DNA from: Membranipora membranacea
Taxonomy: Eukaryota > Bryozoa > Gymnolaemata > Cheilostomatida > Membraniporidae
Assembly: GCA_914767715.1 (NCBI GenBank)
Contig: OU612067.1
Location: 29,424,162-29,488,161 of the forward strand
DNA: 64,000 nt
Reading direction: 5' to 3'
Position 1 is the first letter of the stretch. Every line of letters starts with the position of its first letter. Below, one piece after another: positions 1 to 12,910 of the stretch. Position numbers and translations under genes: made by a program. The notes under the pieces are model-generated. The model was given only the letters and a program-made list of their open reading frames with translations, ran no database searches and was not told the origin of the DNA.

Positions 1-3000
1 TTTTAATCTCATTAATCCACTAATCCTAATCCATAATGGCCGATCCTAAAGATAAGACAGATATGCTTTGATTAAAAATTTTAATTCCGCACATGTTTGA
101 TTTTCATGCGCAACACAATGTGCAATTGCTAAGGAATCTTATATGGGTGATTAGCTGTTGATTAAAGCCACACGATTGAAACCTTTCCTTGTGTGTGATC
201 ATTCATCCTCAGTAAGCCCCCTGTGATATGTTAAGGAGGCATCCCATCCCATCATTTGGTATATGTCGTCATAAAATTCATTCAATAAAGATGCCTATCT
301 CAACCCAAAGCATGTAACATTGCGATGTTTGAAATTGTTATCCTCTGACACAGATATGCGATGAGAAGCATGTAGGAGAAGTGACCCCCGTGATGACCTC
401 CGTAATGTCCCCAGTCCAGGATCTCGCTTATTATTACTTATTACAAATAATGGCGATTTTAATTGATTGCTACCTGGAATGGACGAGTTCCTGTTGGACT
501 GACCAGGATGTACGCCATTCTACGAAATCATACCTAAGAATAAGATATACTTAATTGGTTTTGCGTTATGGATGATTGTTGGTTTGGTTAAGCTTTGAAA
601 ACAATGTATAATTGGGGTGTTCCGATTTCACAACGTACTGTTGTTGTGCATTATCTTCTTATTGAATGGCGGATATGTCTTGTGAAAGCTTCCTTAGTAT
701 TGACCAACACAACTGCTTCCTGACATTCTGCATGTTAACATCTTCCTCTAGTTTTTGCCTCTCATGAAACAATTTGGCCAAATATCACACTATCAAACCT
801 TTCAATAAGGAGAGGAAACACAACGTGGTTAGGAGTATCAGGATTTTATTTGTCCCACAGACATTAACATGATAGACCACCACAGTTGTTGGTCTGGGAA
901 AGCAGAACTGTGCATTCCATGGGTAACCCAGCTTATGAGAAGTTCTAAGCTTGGGCTTCTGTTAATCATGTCTGGCCTATCATAAAACTGGCAACCCTTT
1001 GGGTCAACCACCATTCCGTACCATGCTGATACAAGTAAACACATCAGTTTATTTCTGTGAGAACAGCTGTCAAGTTTGTCACTGACTTTTCAAGTCTCAC
1101 ATCAAACGATCAGACATGGATATTTTGGTGGTTTTTTGAATGGAATAGCAGCAGCAGCAGCTTGCGTCATCATTTTCTGGCTGTATGATTGATTTTCAAT
1201 TGCCTTTGATGATGCCCATGTCATAAATTTAAATACCCTAGCTTAGTTATTCACATTTGCTCAATTAGGTAAATAACAGTGTCAGTTATTATTGTCGTTG
1301 TGTAGGGCTCTTAAAATAGTCAAAAGAGTAAATAAGGAGGGCTATGGGCAGTAAACAACTTGGTGAGTAAACCAGCAGATACTACACCACAAATAGACAA
1401 GAAATAGTAAACACTATCTAAGCTGTACACGGCAGGACCGTACTGACTGAGGACACTGCCGGTGCTACTACTCTGTCAACAAGCATTATCGATGATTTGA
1501 GCTTTTATTGGGTTCCTTTATTTGAACAGTAATTCAATCCTCGCAAGTGTAGTTGTCAACATGCGCCTCTGACGACACAATACTATTTACAATCTAGTGA
1601 CAATCACCTTGAATCACCTGTTTCTGGTCAATTTAAAAGCTCTTATTTGATTTCCTGGACTTGCACTCTTGCACTGCATCTTACATAACAAATATCTACA
1701 ACATGGTTATGAAAACTAGCGGCAACACGAATGTAAATCATAATGGACTGATAAAAGAGAAACAACCAAAACAGGTTTCAGTTGCCTAATATAGTTTTTT
1801 TTCTGTACACAATTACCATTTACCTACCAGGTAAATTTCTGGTGACTATATAATCATTCTCTCTAAAATATACTGATACATCTATGTGTAAAATTGGTGT
1901 CCCGTAATGGGCAAAGCTTGTGACTATCTAGCGGCAAGCTTGTGGCTATCTCAGTACAACTTGGGTGGTTCTTTTGGCATTCTTGCCTTTTTTGCTTTTT
2001 CATTCTGATTCTCATGTTGTTTGAAACATTAATGCAGATAGCAGGCCTAATTTACATGGTTAATAGTTTAACCCGGCCATATTATGTTGATGGAGATCTC
2101 TCTTCATCAAGATTATTAGATATAAATAGATTTTAGAATCCTCTGCTCTCTTATAATCATTAGAGTTGTATAGGAAGTGACGATTTCAGCTTTATTAGGA
2201 ACTCATAGACTGCTAACGGTCGTCAGATATGCTAAGTGCAAAAAGGTTTCCTAGAATAATCCATGACTAAATACAGGAATACAGGAACCACTTCATGGCT
2301 TCTGAGTCAGTCAGAGACATCACCAATAAACTAAATTCTGGTCAGAGTTCATGATTTCCTCACGCAGCCGACAGCCAAGCCAATGAACTCCCTCTCATTG
2401 GCCAAACCGTCCATAATTGTGTCATATTAGTATTTTAGAGAACGTAAACAGACTGTTAATTTATGGTGATAAAATCCACCAGTGAGTATTTTCAGCCACC
2501 TGAAGGAAGCTATGTACCGAAAATACAAAAAACAAGCAGTGCAAAGTCGTCGCATGTGGCCAATCGCTGCTTTGAATGAGTCAGCGATGTATTCCAAAAC
2601 AACAAAAATTAGCAATGATTTAGCACGGTAACAGGATATAGCACCAAATATTGGCCAGTGGAACACGGAAGTTCATCGTATACTGAGGTGCAGATGACGC
2701 GCTGCTCATGCCTCTTCTCTTACTTCAGGCAAAACTGGACATTTGAGAAAATGCCATACAGAGCAGTGCCCTTCATGGTAATTAATTGTGCTGAGATTAC
2801 CAGCCCTACAGCGTCGGCCTGTACAGACGGCAGCAGCTTATACTGACGGCAGCAGCTGATCGTTATATACATGAGAACCCTGGAGGCCACCGACATGAAT
2901 CAGCATTATAATTAAATCAAAATATTGTTTGTTTAGTGCTGATAAAAACTGTTAATTGTCACACTTACTCTCATTGACTGAACAGCATGGTGGGAGGTCT

Positions 3001-6000
3001 CTGCTGATATATATGTATATTAATAATTATGTATGTATATCAATTAATTTCATTCAATATTTTTAAAAAGTGAAAAGAGCGAATATTAATATATAAGATA
3101 AGCACGCCCTCTAAAACCAGCTATAATCAGCTTTCCACTGATAATTCTGAATATGATCAAATGTAATAACTAATAATAAACATTACGATTCATTATTTTC
3201 AGTTATTGTTTACAATGAGATATAGCTAAATTAATATACTAATAATTCTGGTGCTGGTATCGTTTTTTGTGTAAACTTCATGTTGGTAGGCACTAAAACC
3301 ATTTTGCCACGTCACAGCGTTGAACTAAAACCTTGACTCACCGTGGATAGGCCTCATTTCCATCGGATGGTAAAGCATCCCATGTAAAAAAGGTGGTAGT
3401 AATAACCACACGATGGTGACTCATTGCAGCAGGCTCGTTACGGAAAGACAAAAAAAACAGGACTTTGGTTCGGGGGGGGGGGGGGGGGCAGCTTATCCCG
3501 CCACATGTACTTAGGTACGGTATTAGAAGCCCATTAAGAGTACATAATAACAAGCTTACAAGCCTCCCGCGCCTCCCACTACTAAAATTACATCCAATCA
3601 GAGGAAAAAGAACAGTTTTGCAACAAGATACTGCAACCAGGTGTAACCAAAGCATGCGTTTCTTTGGTGACATTAACCTTGAGCGGAAAACTGCTGAAGA
3701 GCGCACCAGCAAATTCCATTGACGCTATTTTTGTTGGCTATCAGGGAACATTTATGGTTACGTCATGCAACTGACCTTGCAACAACAACAGCAACAACAA
3801 TAACAGCAAACCTATGAGTTATCTTTGGTTCTCTTGCAGGATAATTCTGCAAGAGAGTGTAGTCTTGCAGTAAACAGGATGGGTAAGCCTGTATGATGGG
3901 CTGGAGTAGCCTGTCTTGACAAGCTTTGTTCACCCCCCTCCCAAAATAAAAACAAAGCTTGTCATGACAGGCTGGAGCTGCCAACATGTGTATACTTTCC
4001 TTTTTCAATACACCAGAATTTCAAGAAAAAAAGAGGAAAGTACAAAACATGGTCACACAAAATCTCAGCATCGGGGAAATGAGCAGATGGGTAGATTAGC
4101 AGATGGGCAAAAGGCAGATGTGCAGGTGGCGCAGACGGGTAGATAGGCAGAACTACCAACTCTTTACAGTTTGACGTCAATAACTGGTATCGGGTTAACA
4201 ACTAAGTGGTCGTGTGACAGTTTCCCAAACCTTCCTCATTCGGTACACTCTAAACTTACAATCAGAGAGCCACTTGAAGATAATTGCTGTGGTTGAGCAA
4301 AAAAGAATGGCATTTAGTGGCACATGTCACAGCAGATATGTGGCCTGGTTTCCTCAATTCCACACCACTTCCCATGACGCAGGTTTGGTAATTTTCTCAG
4401 TTACGTGAGGGAATTCATTGAGTTGAGCACTTGTACGGCATATTTCATGGTCTGGGAAGAATACTAATGAACTTGAACTCCTATATCATTTATTTTTAAT
4501 AAATCTAACTTGAAGCTAATCAGTGATCGTTACAGAACGACTAACAGTCGATTTCTCTGACCACCAGTAAATCAAAAGGTGTAAAAATATCACCAGATAA
4601 TCTTTTTTGGAACTCTTAAAAAGCGCCGCTCGCTTATGCAACACCATAAAGGTGTGATAAATTAATGTATCTCACTTTTAGGTGGTGTGGGTAATGGTGT
4701 ACCAGTGTATGGATTAGAGTTTGGGCACCCACTAATTAATAACTTAGCATACCTTAACATCCAGAGGACATGATCAAGTGGTGTCAGGCAGTTACTCAAT
4801 CACCGAGATCAAAAATTGCCCAACCCAACCGCTAACAGATCATGTCTTGTGACATTTTTGACATAATTTATGTTTTATAATAAATATGGTCTGTATAAGA
4901 AACACTGGCCCCTGCTGACATGTATGTGGAAATAATAATCAGCGGCGTGGTGTCATAAAATAACTGCTGATCTCAGCCGTTGCAGTATGCAGTTACACCC
5001 ATCAGCGACTTAAAGAGCCAAAATCTTTCTGTCAAAGCCATAAGTAGGCCTATATGGTAGTTATTAAAATTTAATTATAGTATTAAAAATATCTACACTG
5101 GATCCGCCCAGATTGTGCCAGTAGTTTAATCATCTGACTCCTTGGATTTGTAAGATACTCTGCCTCTGAGTATTTACCAGGTGCCTGGTCGCATATATCA
5201 ACGCCAGAATTCGAAAAAAATTTTGGCTAAAATAGAAATGCCACAGGTAAATCCCCTTGCATCACGGTAATTATCTAATTTATTGGTCTTTATTAGGGAT
5301 GGCTTAAAAATTCATAGTATTATATGTTATATAATCTTGGCTCAATACTTCTCCCCCTGAATTTTGCTTCTTAAGTGGTTTGTAATCTGCATATAGGTAA
5401 ACCGTAAACAGGTTTAGCTGTACTATAGTATTTCATAATATACCAATACCACCAATACCATCGCACATTTATGGCTACATTAGAAAGATGCCAAAACAAA
5501 AAATTCTAACACACCTGGCCTTCCCTTCCGCTATGTTATGGTTTGACGCAGCTGTAGTAACCCCATACTTGGCTCTTGCCTGCTCACCCACCCACCCAGC
5601 ATGGATCGGAGCTTAATCCTTTACACGTCACCACCCTAGCATCTGAGGAAAGTCGATCATCCATCTTTCTGTTGCATTTCATATTCTATGTTTACGCTGA
5701 GTTCAAGTAGAAAGAATATTCTGGTAAAACTTTAACTTATGAATAACTTATGAATACGTCTCAGAATTACCTCTATCTTTGCCCCTTGCTTATTAAACAA
5801 TAGTTGCATGATTATGATGTATCTGTAAAGTACATTTGAGAAACTTGATTTTTTTGCTAAATAAAGCGCTCATAATGCAAGAGCAAGGAGTTGTTTTTTT
5901 TGCCACTTAAGCGTGTAGATAGCACCGAGTCTTTGTTTGCAAAATCTTTTCCTTGATCCAAAAATAATTGTGATTGGCCAACAACAAAAACATTCTCGGT

Positions 6001-7882
6001 GAGCCTCCTTCTTTGTGCACACAGAGAGTGTTATATGGTCATTTTTTGATGAGCAGACACAATAAATTATTTAGTGGAAATCAGTGAAGTTATTGCAGGA
6101 GATTTAAAACACAGCCCATCGCCAGGTCATGGCAGGGATTATGCATATTGCACCACAGCGTATACGTCAATCATCGTAGAAAGTTCTTGTGAAAAGAATA
6201 AATAAAAAAAGAAAGCTTATTTAATGTGGAAGTGGCTTTAAAAAGTTTGAGTTCTCAGTTACTTTCAAAATGTTCACATGGGTGTTTTTTATAGCCAGAC
6301 CATTAACTTCCGGCTGTGTTAGATGCTACTAAAACATTGTGCGCTGTTATGAGGAAATCTACAAGGCCACTTCAGGACTCCTTGTGGAAACAAACAGCTC
6401 CATGTTGTTTATAGCGGTGAAAACTGTTAGTAAACAAGGCCAAAGTAACAGTGTAATTACCTGTGACCTGCGACAGTAGGGAATTATTCATTGAGAGATT
6501 TGCTTTGTAAATCATGGATAGTTAGGTAAACAAAAGGGTGAAAATTACCCCTTAGCAATCATCACCTATAGTAACCTTTTACTTAGCCTACAAATCCTAC
6601 TCCCAAGTAAATAACTAGGTTTGCGGGTCCGTAGCGTCAAACTCCTGTGAACCAGCTTCTTTCCAATTAAATGGTGATATAATGGCTATAATTGTTTACA
6701 AAGTTAGGTCATTATTGGTCATCAGTTTGCTTGTGTATATTTGCTTACTCACTGTCACTGGCTTGCGCACTGATTCTGTGTTGCAAGGCCTAGTATTGAG
6801 TGAATAAGCCTCCTGATATCATATTTAGTGTTATGATAGCCATCAGAAACAATGATATATGATAAGTTTGACCTCATGGGGGGTCCCTGATGATAAATAT
6901 GTTTGTTTAATTGTATTGTCGTTATCTAGCATGTTTGCAGACCGGTTACCATTGTGTTTGATCCGTTGTGGTGAGGGCCATGGGATGAGATGGGGCCCAG
7001 CTGCATCCATTTCTGCCAGCGATATATTGCGATTAAAACCAAAATTTATCAGCAATCTCCGTCAGAGGGGGCCGATATTTTTTTTCTTGACGCTTTTACA
7101 TGTACGTCATACGCTGTGGTGAAATTGACACGTAACATGCGATCACTTTCTATGCAATAATGATATTAAGTAATCCCGTTGTGCTAAATTTCGTAACGTT
7201 ATCGGCAATAATGAAAATGCAGTTTTGTTTCATAAATCCCTAAGGATCTTTCATGAAAGCCGTAGATGACATTGGCAATGTTTTTCAAGAGTAATAATAT
7301 TTTCAGTTTATCATCTTCGCCATTATACAATTGCTTCAGTAATTTCTTGAGGTTTATCATGAGTTAATCAAATTAATTCAATGTATCAGCTTCGGTTCTG
7401 TTTGTGCAGATGGCCATATTGAAAGTACGTAAGAATGGTTCTGAAGTTTTTGTGTTATTGGCTATCTACTGGTCTAGTAGCTTTGATTGGTGTGATAGAA
7501 GGTCAGTCGCTGTACTCTAAAGCTCAAGGCTCAGTGCTACCACATGATAATCTGCGTCATAGTGTTTATACCCTAAGTTCTTATCATCTAACAAGCGTAA
7601 TAGAAGGGGCTTATCTTTCACGCCTAGTAAACAGATTGCTTTATTGACTTTAGTGAGGACGCTATAATCAAAACCATCCCGCTGTATATAAATACAAATC
7701 GCATCAACATTACAAATCAGAACAAGAGTAAAAGCGAAGAAGTGAGCAAGCACAAAACTACAACGACACGACTCCAAGCTTAGCCACAGCTTAGGTCAGA
7801 GAAAATACGCTAAGGATAATAATTCATCAAACTTGACGGTATCGATATACACATCGATAAACTATAACAGGAATAATTTACA
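1..7882. other. 5' flank of the PDE7 gene, no gene recognised
   Basis: I find no conserved protein or convincing exon chain here on either strand. Open frames are short and have no recognisable motif. Visible are a run of about 18 G at 3473-3490, a CAA/CAG-type simple repeat near 3781-3805, and a 22-bp inverted repeat at 3909-3972. Distal promoters or alternative 5' non-coding exons of the downstream phosphodiesterase gene could lie here but cannot be shown from sequence alone. Confidence 0.5.
3909..3972. repeat. Hairpin-forming inverted repeat
   Basis: The arms 3909-3930 and 3951-3972 are 22 bp each and match as inverted copies with one mismatch, separated by a 20-bp C-rich and A-rich spacer. 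The core word AAAGCTTGTC of the right arm recurs near 60340, so this is probably a dispersed repeat rather than a unique structure. Confidence 0.6.
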
Positions 7883-10800
7883 ATGGGTCTTACGCCGTAC
7901 ACTACACAAACTTCTGCTGTCAGACGCAGCCACTCCGCAAGAGTATCCAACAAAGCCATGCTTAGCATGCACAGTGGTAAGCATCTATTCAGTTTCTCCA
8001 TGTTGTTTCGAGTTGCAAAACAGTTCGGGTGCAAGTATCCCCTAAGGAAAAACAATGACGCTCGCATTTTAGATCGAAATGTAGAACATTTACGGTGCAA
8101 GTGATCTGGGAATATTTTCTCTTTGAACGGGTTGACATGGCCGGTACTTTTGTTATCACCATTTTTATCGTACGAGAAATGTGAAAAAGGCACGTGTGGT
8201 TATCAATATTTTATATTACCCACGAGATATTTTTGTACCATATAAACTGCTGCAATTCCGTGTTTGGTACCAAAGTGCACACTATTCGATATCAAGAGTA
8301 CTTGACATTTTATTGACTTGGCATTCGATATTTCTACGATAGATTCATTCATCTCTCCTTTTATTGCAGAATATAACAATGAGACACTCAAGTCTGCTTC
8401 TATACTACAACAAGATAGAGGTGAGTGCTAGTAAAACAAATCGATTACTCTGTTCAAATATTTTAGAGTTTTCTGAGTAGAATTAGTCCAAAGTCTTAGC
8501 AATAAAGCTGTTGAACTTTGGTTTTAGTCTTCTTCTTGTCAAACCTATAAAGCTAAAGTTGTTATTGTGCCCGGTGTCAGTTTACCATCAGAAAGTGGGG
8601 AGGGTTGTTTGGCATATTCACGGCTCAGCACAGCGTGAATACATAGTAGATTGAAGATTTAATTTTGCGACTATTTGCATTAACAGCACGAGTTAAGAAA
8701 TCACAAAGTATGAAGTATCAGCGACACAGACAGAACAGCATCAAGAAGTGTAAACAGATCGTGAACTGTGAGGAAATGGGATACCTCTCACCTCAGGAAA
8801 TGAACGCTGAATCTAAGGTACCTAGATTCAATTTCTTATTGCTTCAAATCAAAAATCAAATTGGTTGTGGTTTCATCAAGTCTTGCAAAAGTGTAATTAT
8901 GGTGGGAGGCAACTTCAATCGTTCAATTATTCAACATACAAATAGTTTTCGGAGATTTATGTGTCGATTGAACTCTTTGTTGTTAGGATTATCTCAATGG
9001 AGCAGCGTTTCGACATTTGGATTGCAATAAGATTCATAGCCTCTTATTGGCTAATTAATATAGGCAGTATGAATAATCAATTCCTTTGATCATTTTTAGT
9101 GTTTATTGGAGAAAATCTCAGACTGGTCATTCGATGTATTCGCATTGGAGAAAGCATCAAACGGTAAAGCTCTATACCATGTAACATTAGATCTATTCAA
9201 GCACCACAATCTCATCTCACACTTCCGTCTGGATATGGCTAAACTTACAGCCTTCGCAAGTAAGTATTCTCCCCGCATCTCCGCGCATGCCTGTGTGGTC
9301 AAGGCCTTCTTTGAGGTCATCATTTAATTGAGTGCACAAAAAAATATTGAATGATGTGCCAAGTAGTAATGCGAGGGTCATGCCCTGTGCAGGACAATAA
9401 AGGATGGAATGACGGAAAGTAATTTTGATAAAATACTTCAGATAGCTATCACTTAGTTCGTGCTCATTAACACAAATCCATGCATGATGAAAGAATGGAA
9501 TTTACATCATAAGGGACAGTGGGAGTTCATGATTTGTAAAATTTCATTCTTTAATCATCGGACATGGATATTATATCAGATTGAGCTCGTATTATGTCGC
9601 CACTGTGGCTGCAACTTTAAACCCATCACGCAAATGTCGATCATAATTCAATTACTTTGTTTTGCAGAACTTGTTGAGGAGGGATACCAGTCCAACCCCT
9701 ATCACAATGCTACACATGCCGCTGATGTTACTCAGGCTATGCATTGCTACATTACACAAGCTAAGGTGAGCCCACAATTTCCTGTCAGTAAGAATAAAAT
9801 CTCAGGCACAACTTAATTTTTTTGCACGATTTATTAAATCTTTAGTGACTAACAATGAAGTAATACCTGTATTCCCCATTGAGAAAGATGTATTTCAAAA
9901 ATGTCTGACTCAAACTGAACAAAATTTGTGTTGATTTTATCATTGCCTCAGTTTAATCTTATTAATTTCTCTTTTTTTCACACAGATTGCTTCACATCTC
10001 AAACCGATTGAGATCCTAGTTGCCCTCCTATCTGCTCTTACACACGATATGGATCACCCAGGAGTAAACCAGGGTTTCCTGATCGCCACAGACAACCACC
10101 TCGCTAATCTTTATCAGGTAAATATTTATCTTTTTATGGTCAAGTTGAGCAAAAAATATTATTAATATATTGCTAACTGATTTATGATACCTTGCAGTCT
10201 ACACCCACACTGTCAGTATGGCAATACATACTAAGCCCATAAAGCATGAAAAATTTCTTACAACGGTTTTTAACTTGCTACAGAAAACTTCAGTATTGGA
10301 GAAGCATCACTGGAAATCAGCTGTTGGTGCTCTGAGACAGACAAAACTTATTGAGCATCTGTCAGAGTTCGAGAAGAACCAGATTGAGACTGAGATGAGA
10401 TCTCTCATCCTTGCCACAGACATGACGAGACAGCACGACTTTCTGAGCCAGCTGAAGAGCCGAGTAGCTGACGACTCACTCGACATGTCATCCTACGCTG
10501 ACCGACATCTTATCATGCAGGTTAGTTCATAGACAAGTCATAAGGATGCTTCATCTAACCACAAAAATCTCATTAACTTGAAATCAAATCTCATTACTGG
10601 CGACTCATAATTCTGAGTAGATTTACTTGACTTTGAGGCACGCAGCAGGGTTAGAGTGCCAGCTGATTATTGGCCAGAAGGTTGTCGCCATTTCCTTTAT
10701 TGCCTCTTTGTCTGAGTTTGACAAAAAATTTGTCGGCGAGCCAAATTTATGTTTCCTTCATTTTGGTGTGATGCCAAATGTGATATGGCAGATATCCAAC

Positions 10801-11871
10801 GTGATTCAACAAAGGAAATTTACTCATGAATTATTTCTTCCTTTCAACAGATTTCACTGAAATGTGCTGATATCTCAAACCCATGCAGACGATGGTCAAC
10901 TTGTAAAATGTGGAGCGAGAGAGTTTGTGAGGAATTCTTCAATCAAGGAGATCAAGAAAGACAACTTCAACTAGATATATCTAACCTATGCGATCGCTAC
11001 ACATGCACTGTCCCCAAGATACAAACAGGTACGGCACACACCCCACAACCAAGTGGCAACAGTCAATAAATGTAGTAATGAAAGAATTATTGAAATCTCA
11101 GCTATTAATCTGGCAGATTATAGACAATTTCCACCGACAATTTAATTAGCGATGATGATATTTTTTATCCCTTCCTCTGATAATCTAACACGATTCATTG
11201 CGCTTCCAATCTCGAGGCATTCTACGCTTGGGCCTGAAAACATTTATCATATATCTGGGTACATTTATGGGCCATAGGCATGACATTAAGGAGTTAACTA
11301 CCTCCTAAACTCAGACAAAGAAGTCATTCAACCTCCCAATCCTGTCTGGGTCTAAACAAGACAGTTAGTTAGTGATACACACCCTATTACATCATACTTA
11401 TAACTCAATTTCTTTCTCTTTGCAGGATTCATAGACTTCTGTGTAGTACCACTCCTGAGCCAGTTTGAGAGTTACCTATTCCCAAACAGCATGCTATCCG
11501 AACAACTCACTAACCTCAGAACTAACAGAGAAATATGGCAAGAGAAAGCCGAGACAGAAACATTACCAGCCGCAGCAAAGAGGCCCGAGAGCCTAACAAT
11601 AAACTGTTCTGACATTACGGATGAGGATATACCATCCCCTACCGCATTCAACACCTCACAGTCTAGCTTTGACTTTAGTTGCCAAGATCTGATAGACTTT
11701 CCCGTACAGAGTTCTCAGCTATCTGCAGAGGCGCAGCAGTCGTTACATCAGGCGTTACTCGATCACGTCAGCGGTGTACAATCACGCCCGACTAGCAGAA
11801 AACCAAGTCTCTGTAAGGAGAACGACTCCCACCTATCAAATCTCATCGACCTAATCAAGTTATCGACATGA
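7883..11871 (+). CDS. PDE7: PDE7-type cAMP-specific 3',5'-cyclic nucleotide phosphodiesterase, complete
   Basis: Nine coding exons: 7883-7976, 8370-8420, 8687-8817, 9100-9259, 9668-9765, 9986-10117, 10284-10520, 10851-11028, 11426-11871. All junctions are GT-AG, phases agree, and the sum is 508 codons plus TGA; vertebrate PDE7 proteins are about 450-480 aa. The family hydrolyses cAMP to 5'-AMP using two active-site metals. Visible are the HNxxH metal motif (H158-H162), HDMDHPGVN (198-206), the metal-binding Asp of KCADISNP (D308) and the invariant substrate-stacking Gln of KIQTGF (Q359). The run [13 protein letters not shown] at the catalytic-domain start and [13 protein letters not shown] are diagnostic of PDE7 rather than PDE4 or PDE8. 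The N-terminal ~90 residues are basic and do not resemble vertebrate PDE7. The tail after about residue 395 is Ser/Thr-rich and lineage-specific. The start codon is chosen because exon 1 ends in a good donor and keeps phase. Family assignment is certain; the first two or three exons are less so. Confidence 0.93.
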
Positions 11872-12183
11872 TCCTTGAGTGATATCGATCGTTTTTTTAC
11901 ACTTCATGTAACTTTGAATGATATCATTTTCCTTTTGGCGACAATTTTTATATTGTTGATGGATTTCGTAAAGGCATTCCTGAGTTGATCCTCAATTCTA
12001 AGATGTTAGTTTTGAATAAGCCTTTAAATAATGTATTTTTTTATGCGATTAAGACAAATCATTCTGACACACTGTGTATATGAACCACAGGTTGATATTT
12101 TTTATGTTTGTCTGACCGACCGAGGAATCTTATAGCCCTTGACAACCCGTTAAATAGGATATTAATTTAATGCATAATAATAA

Positions 12184-12189
12184 TTTATT
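12184..12189 (-). terminator. Candidate MTFR polyadenylation signal
   Basis: TTTATT on the plus strand reads AATAAA on the minus strand, about 720 bp beyond the MTFR stop. I see no canonical hexamer closer. If used, the MTFR and PDE7 3' UTRs overlap on opposite strands. Confidence 0.3.
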
Positions 12190-12234
12190 TTCTTGACCTA
12201 GAACCGTAGAATCCGGTTTGAAACCAATTTAAAA

Positions 12235-12240
12235 AATAAA
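12235..12240 (+). terminator. Candidate PDE7 polyadenylation signal
   Basis: An AATAAA lies about 365 bp after the PDE7 stop codon, in AT-rich sequence with no better hexamer closer to the stop. Use of this site is inferred. Confidence 0.4.
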
Positions 12241-12910
12241 AGACTCGTTCTTTACTTGAGAACCAATCAGCTATCTTTCATCTCATCATTCATTGAGCCC
12301 AGAAAAAGATCACCAGTAAGATGATAGTCTCACATTCATACGTATTATATAAATCTCACACCAGTTGAAATTGTTTGGCAAAAATGTATACAGCGCATTG
12401 AGGAAAAAAAGAACAGAATCAGGAAAAATCATGTCATATTAACAGGATAATAACCAATTCTATGAAGCCAGAGTCGTTAGACATTTTCTCACATGACAGG
12501 GAAGTGAATACTTCCCTGTTCAGTTAACCAGTCTGCGATTCTACTGACCGGAGCAACAATGTTAAAAAAATCACGTGTGTTATAATTATGACATCTATGA
12601 CGTAAATCGCTGCAAATTACCAGCCTGTTAAAGTTAATGTTTGCAAGTTATTTACACAGCAGGCCTTGCTGCTACCGCCTTCACATTCACAACTATATGT
12701 AGGCAGCGGTAGTATAACACGATGATACTCTATGTTCACCTTTACAGCTTGTGAACATCATCGAATAAGCAGCCAATTTATATAATCTAACACTGTTTGC
12801 TGGTTATAAGCTGACTTCTGGCAGCATGATGAACACTTAATCATTATACAGTCATCGATGAGCTGATATGAGTCTGTTATCTCACTGTTTACTGTCTGAT
12901 AATGTACCCT

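Noticed and set aside
3338-3722. Overlapping frames of 85-124 aa around the poly-G tract
   Set aside because: Created by the homopolymer and low-complexity DNA; no conserved motif on either strand.
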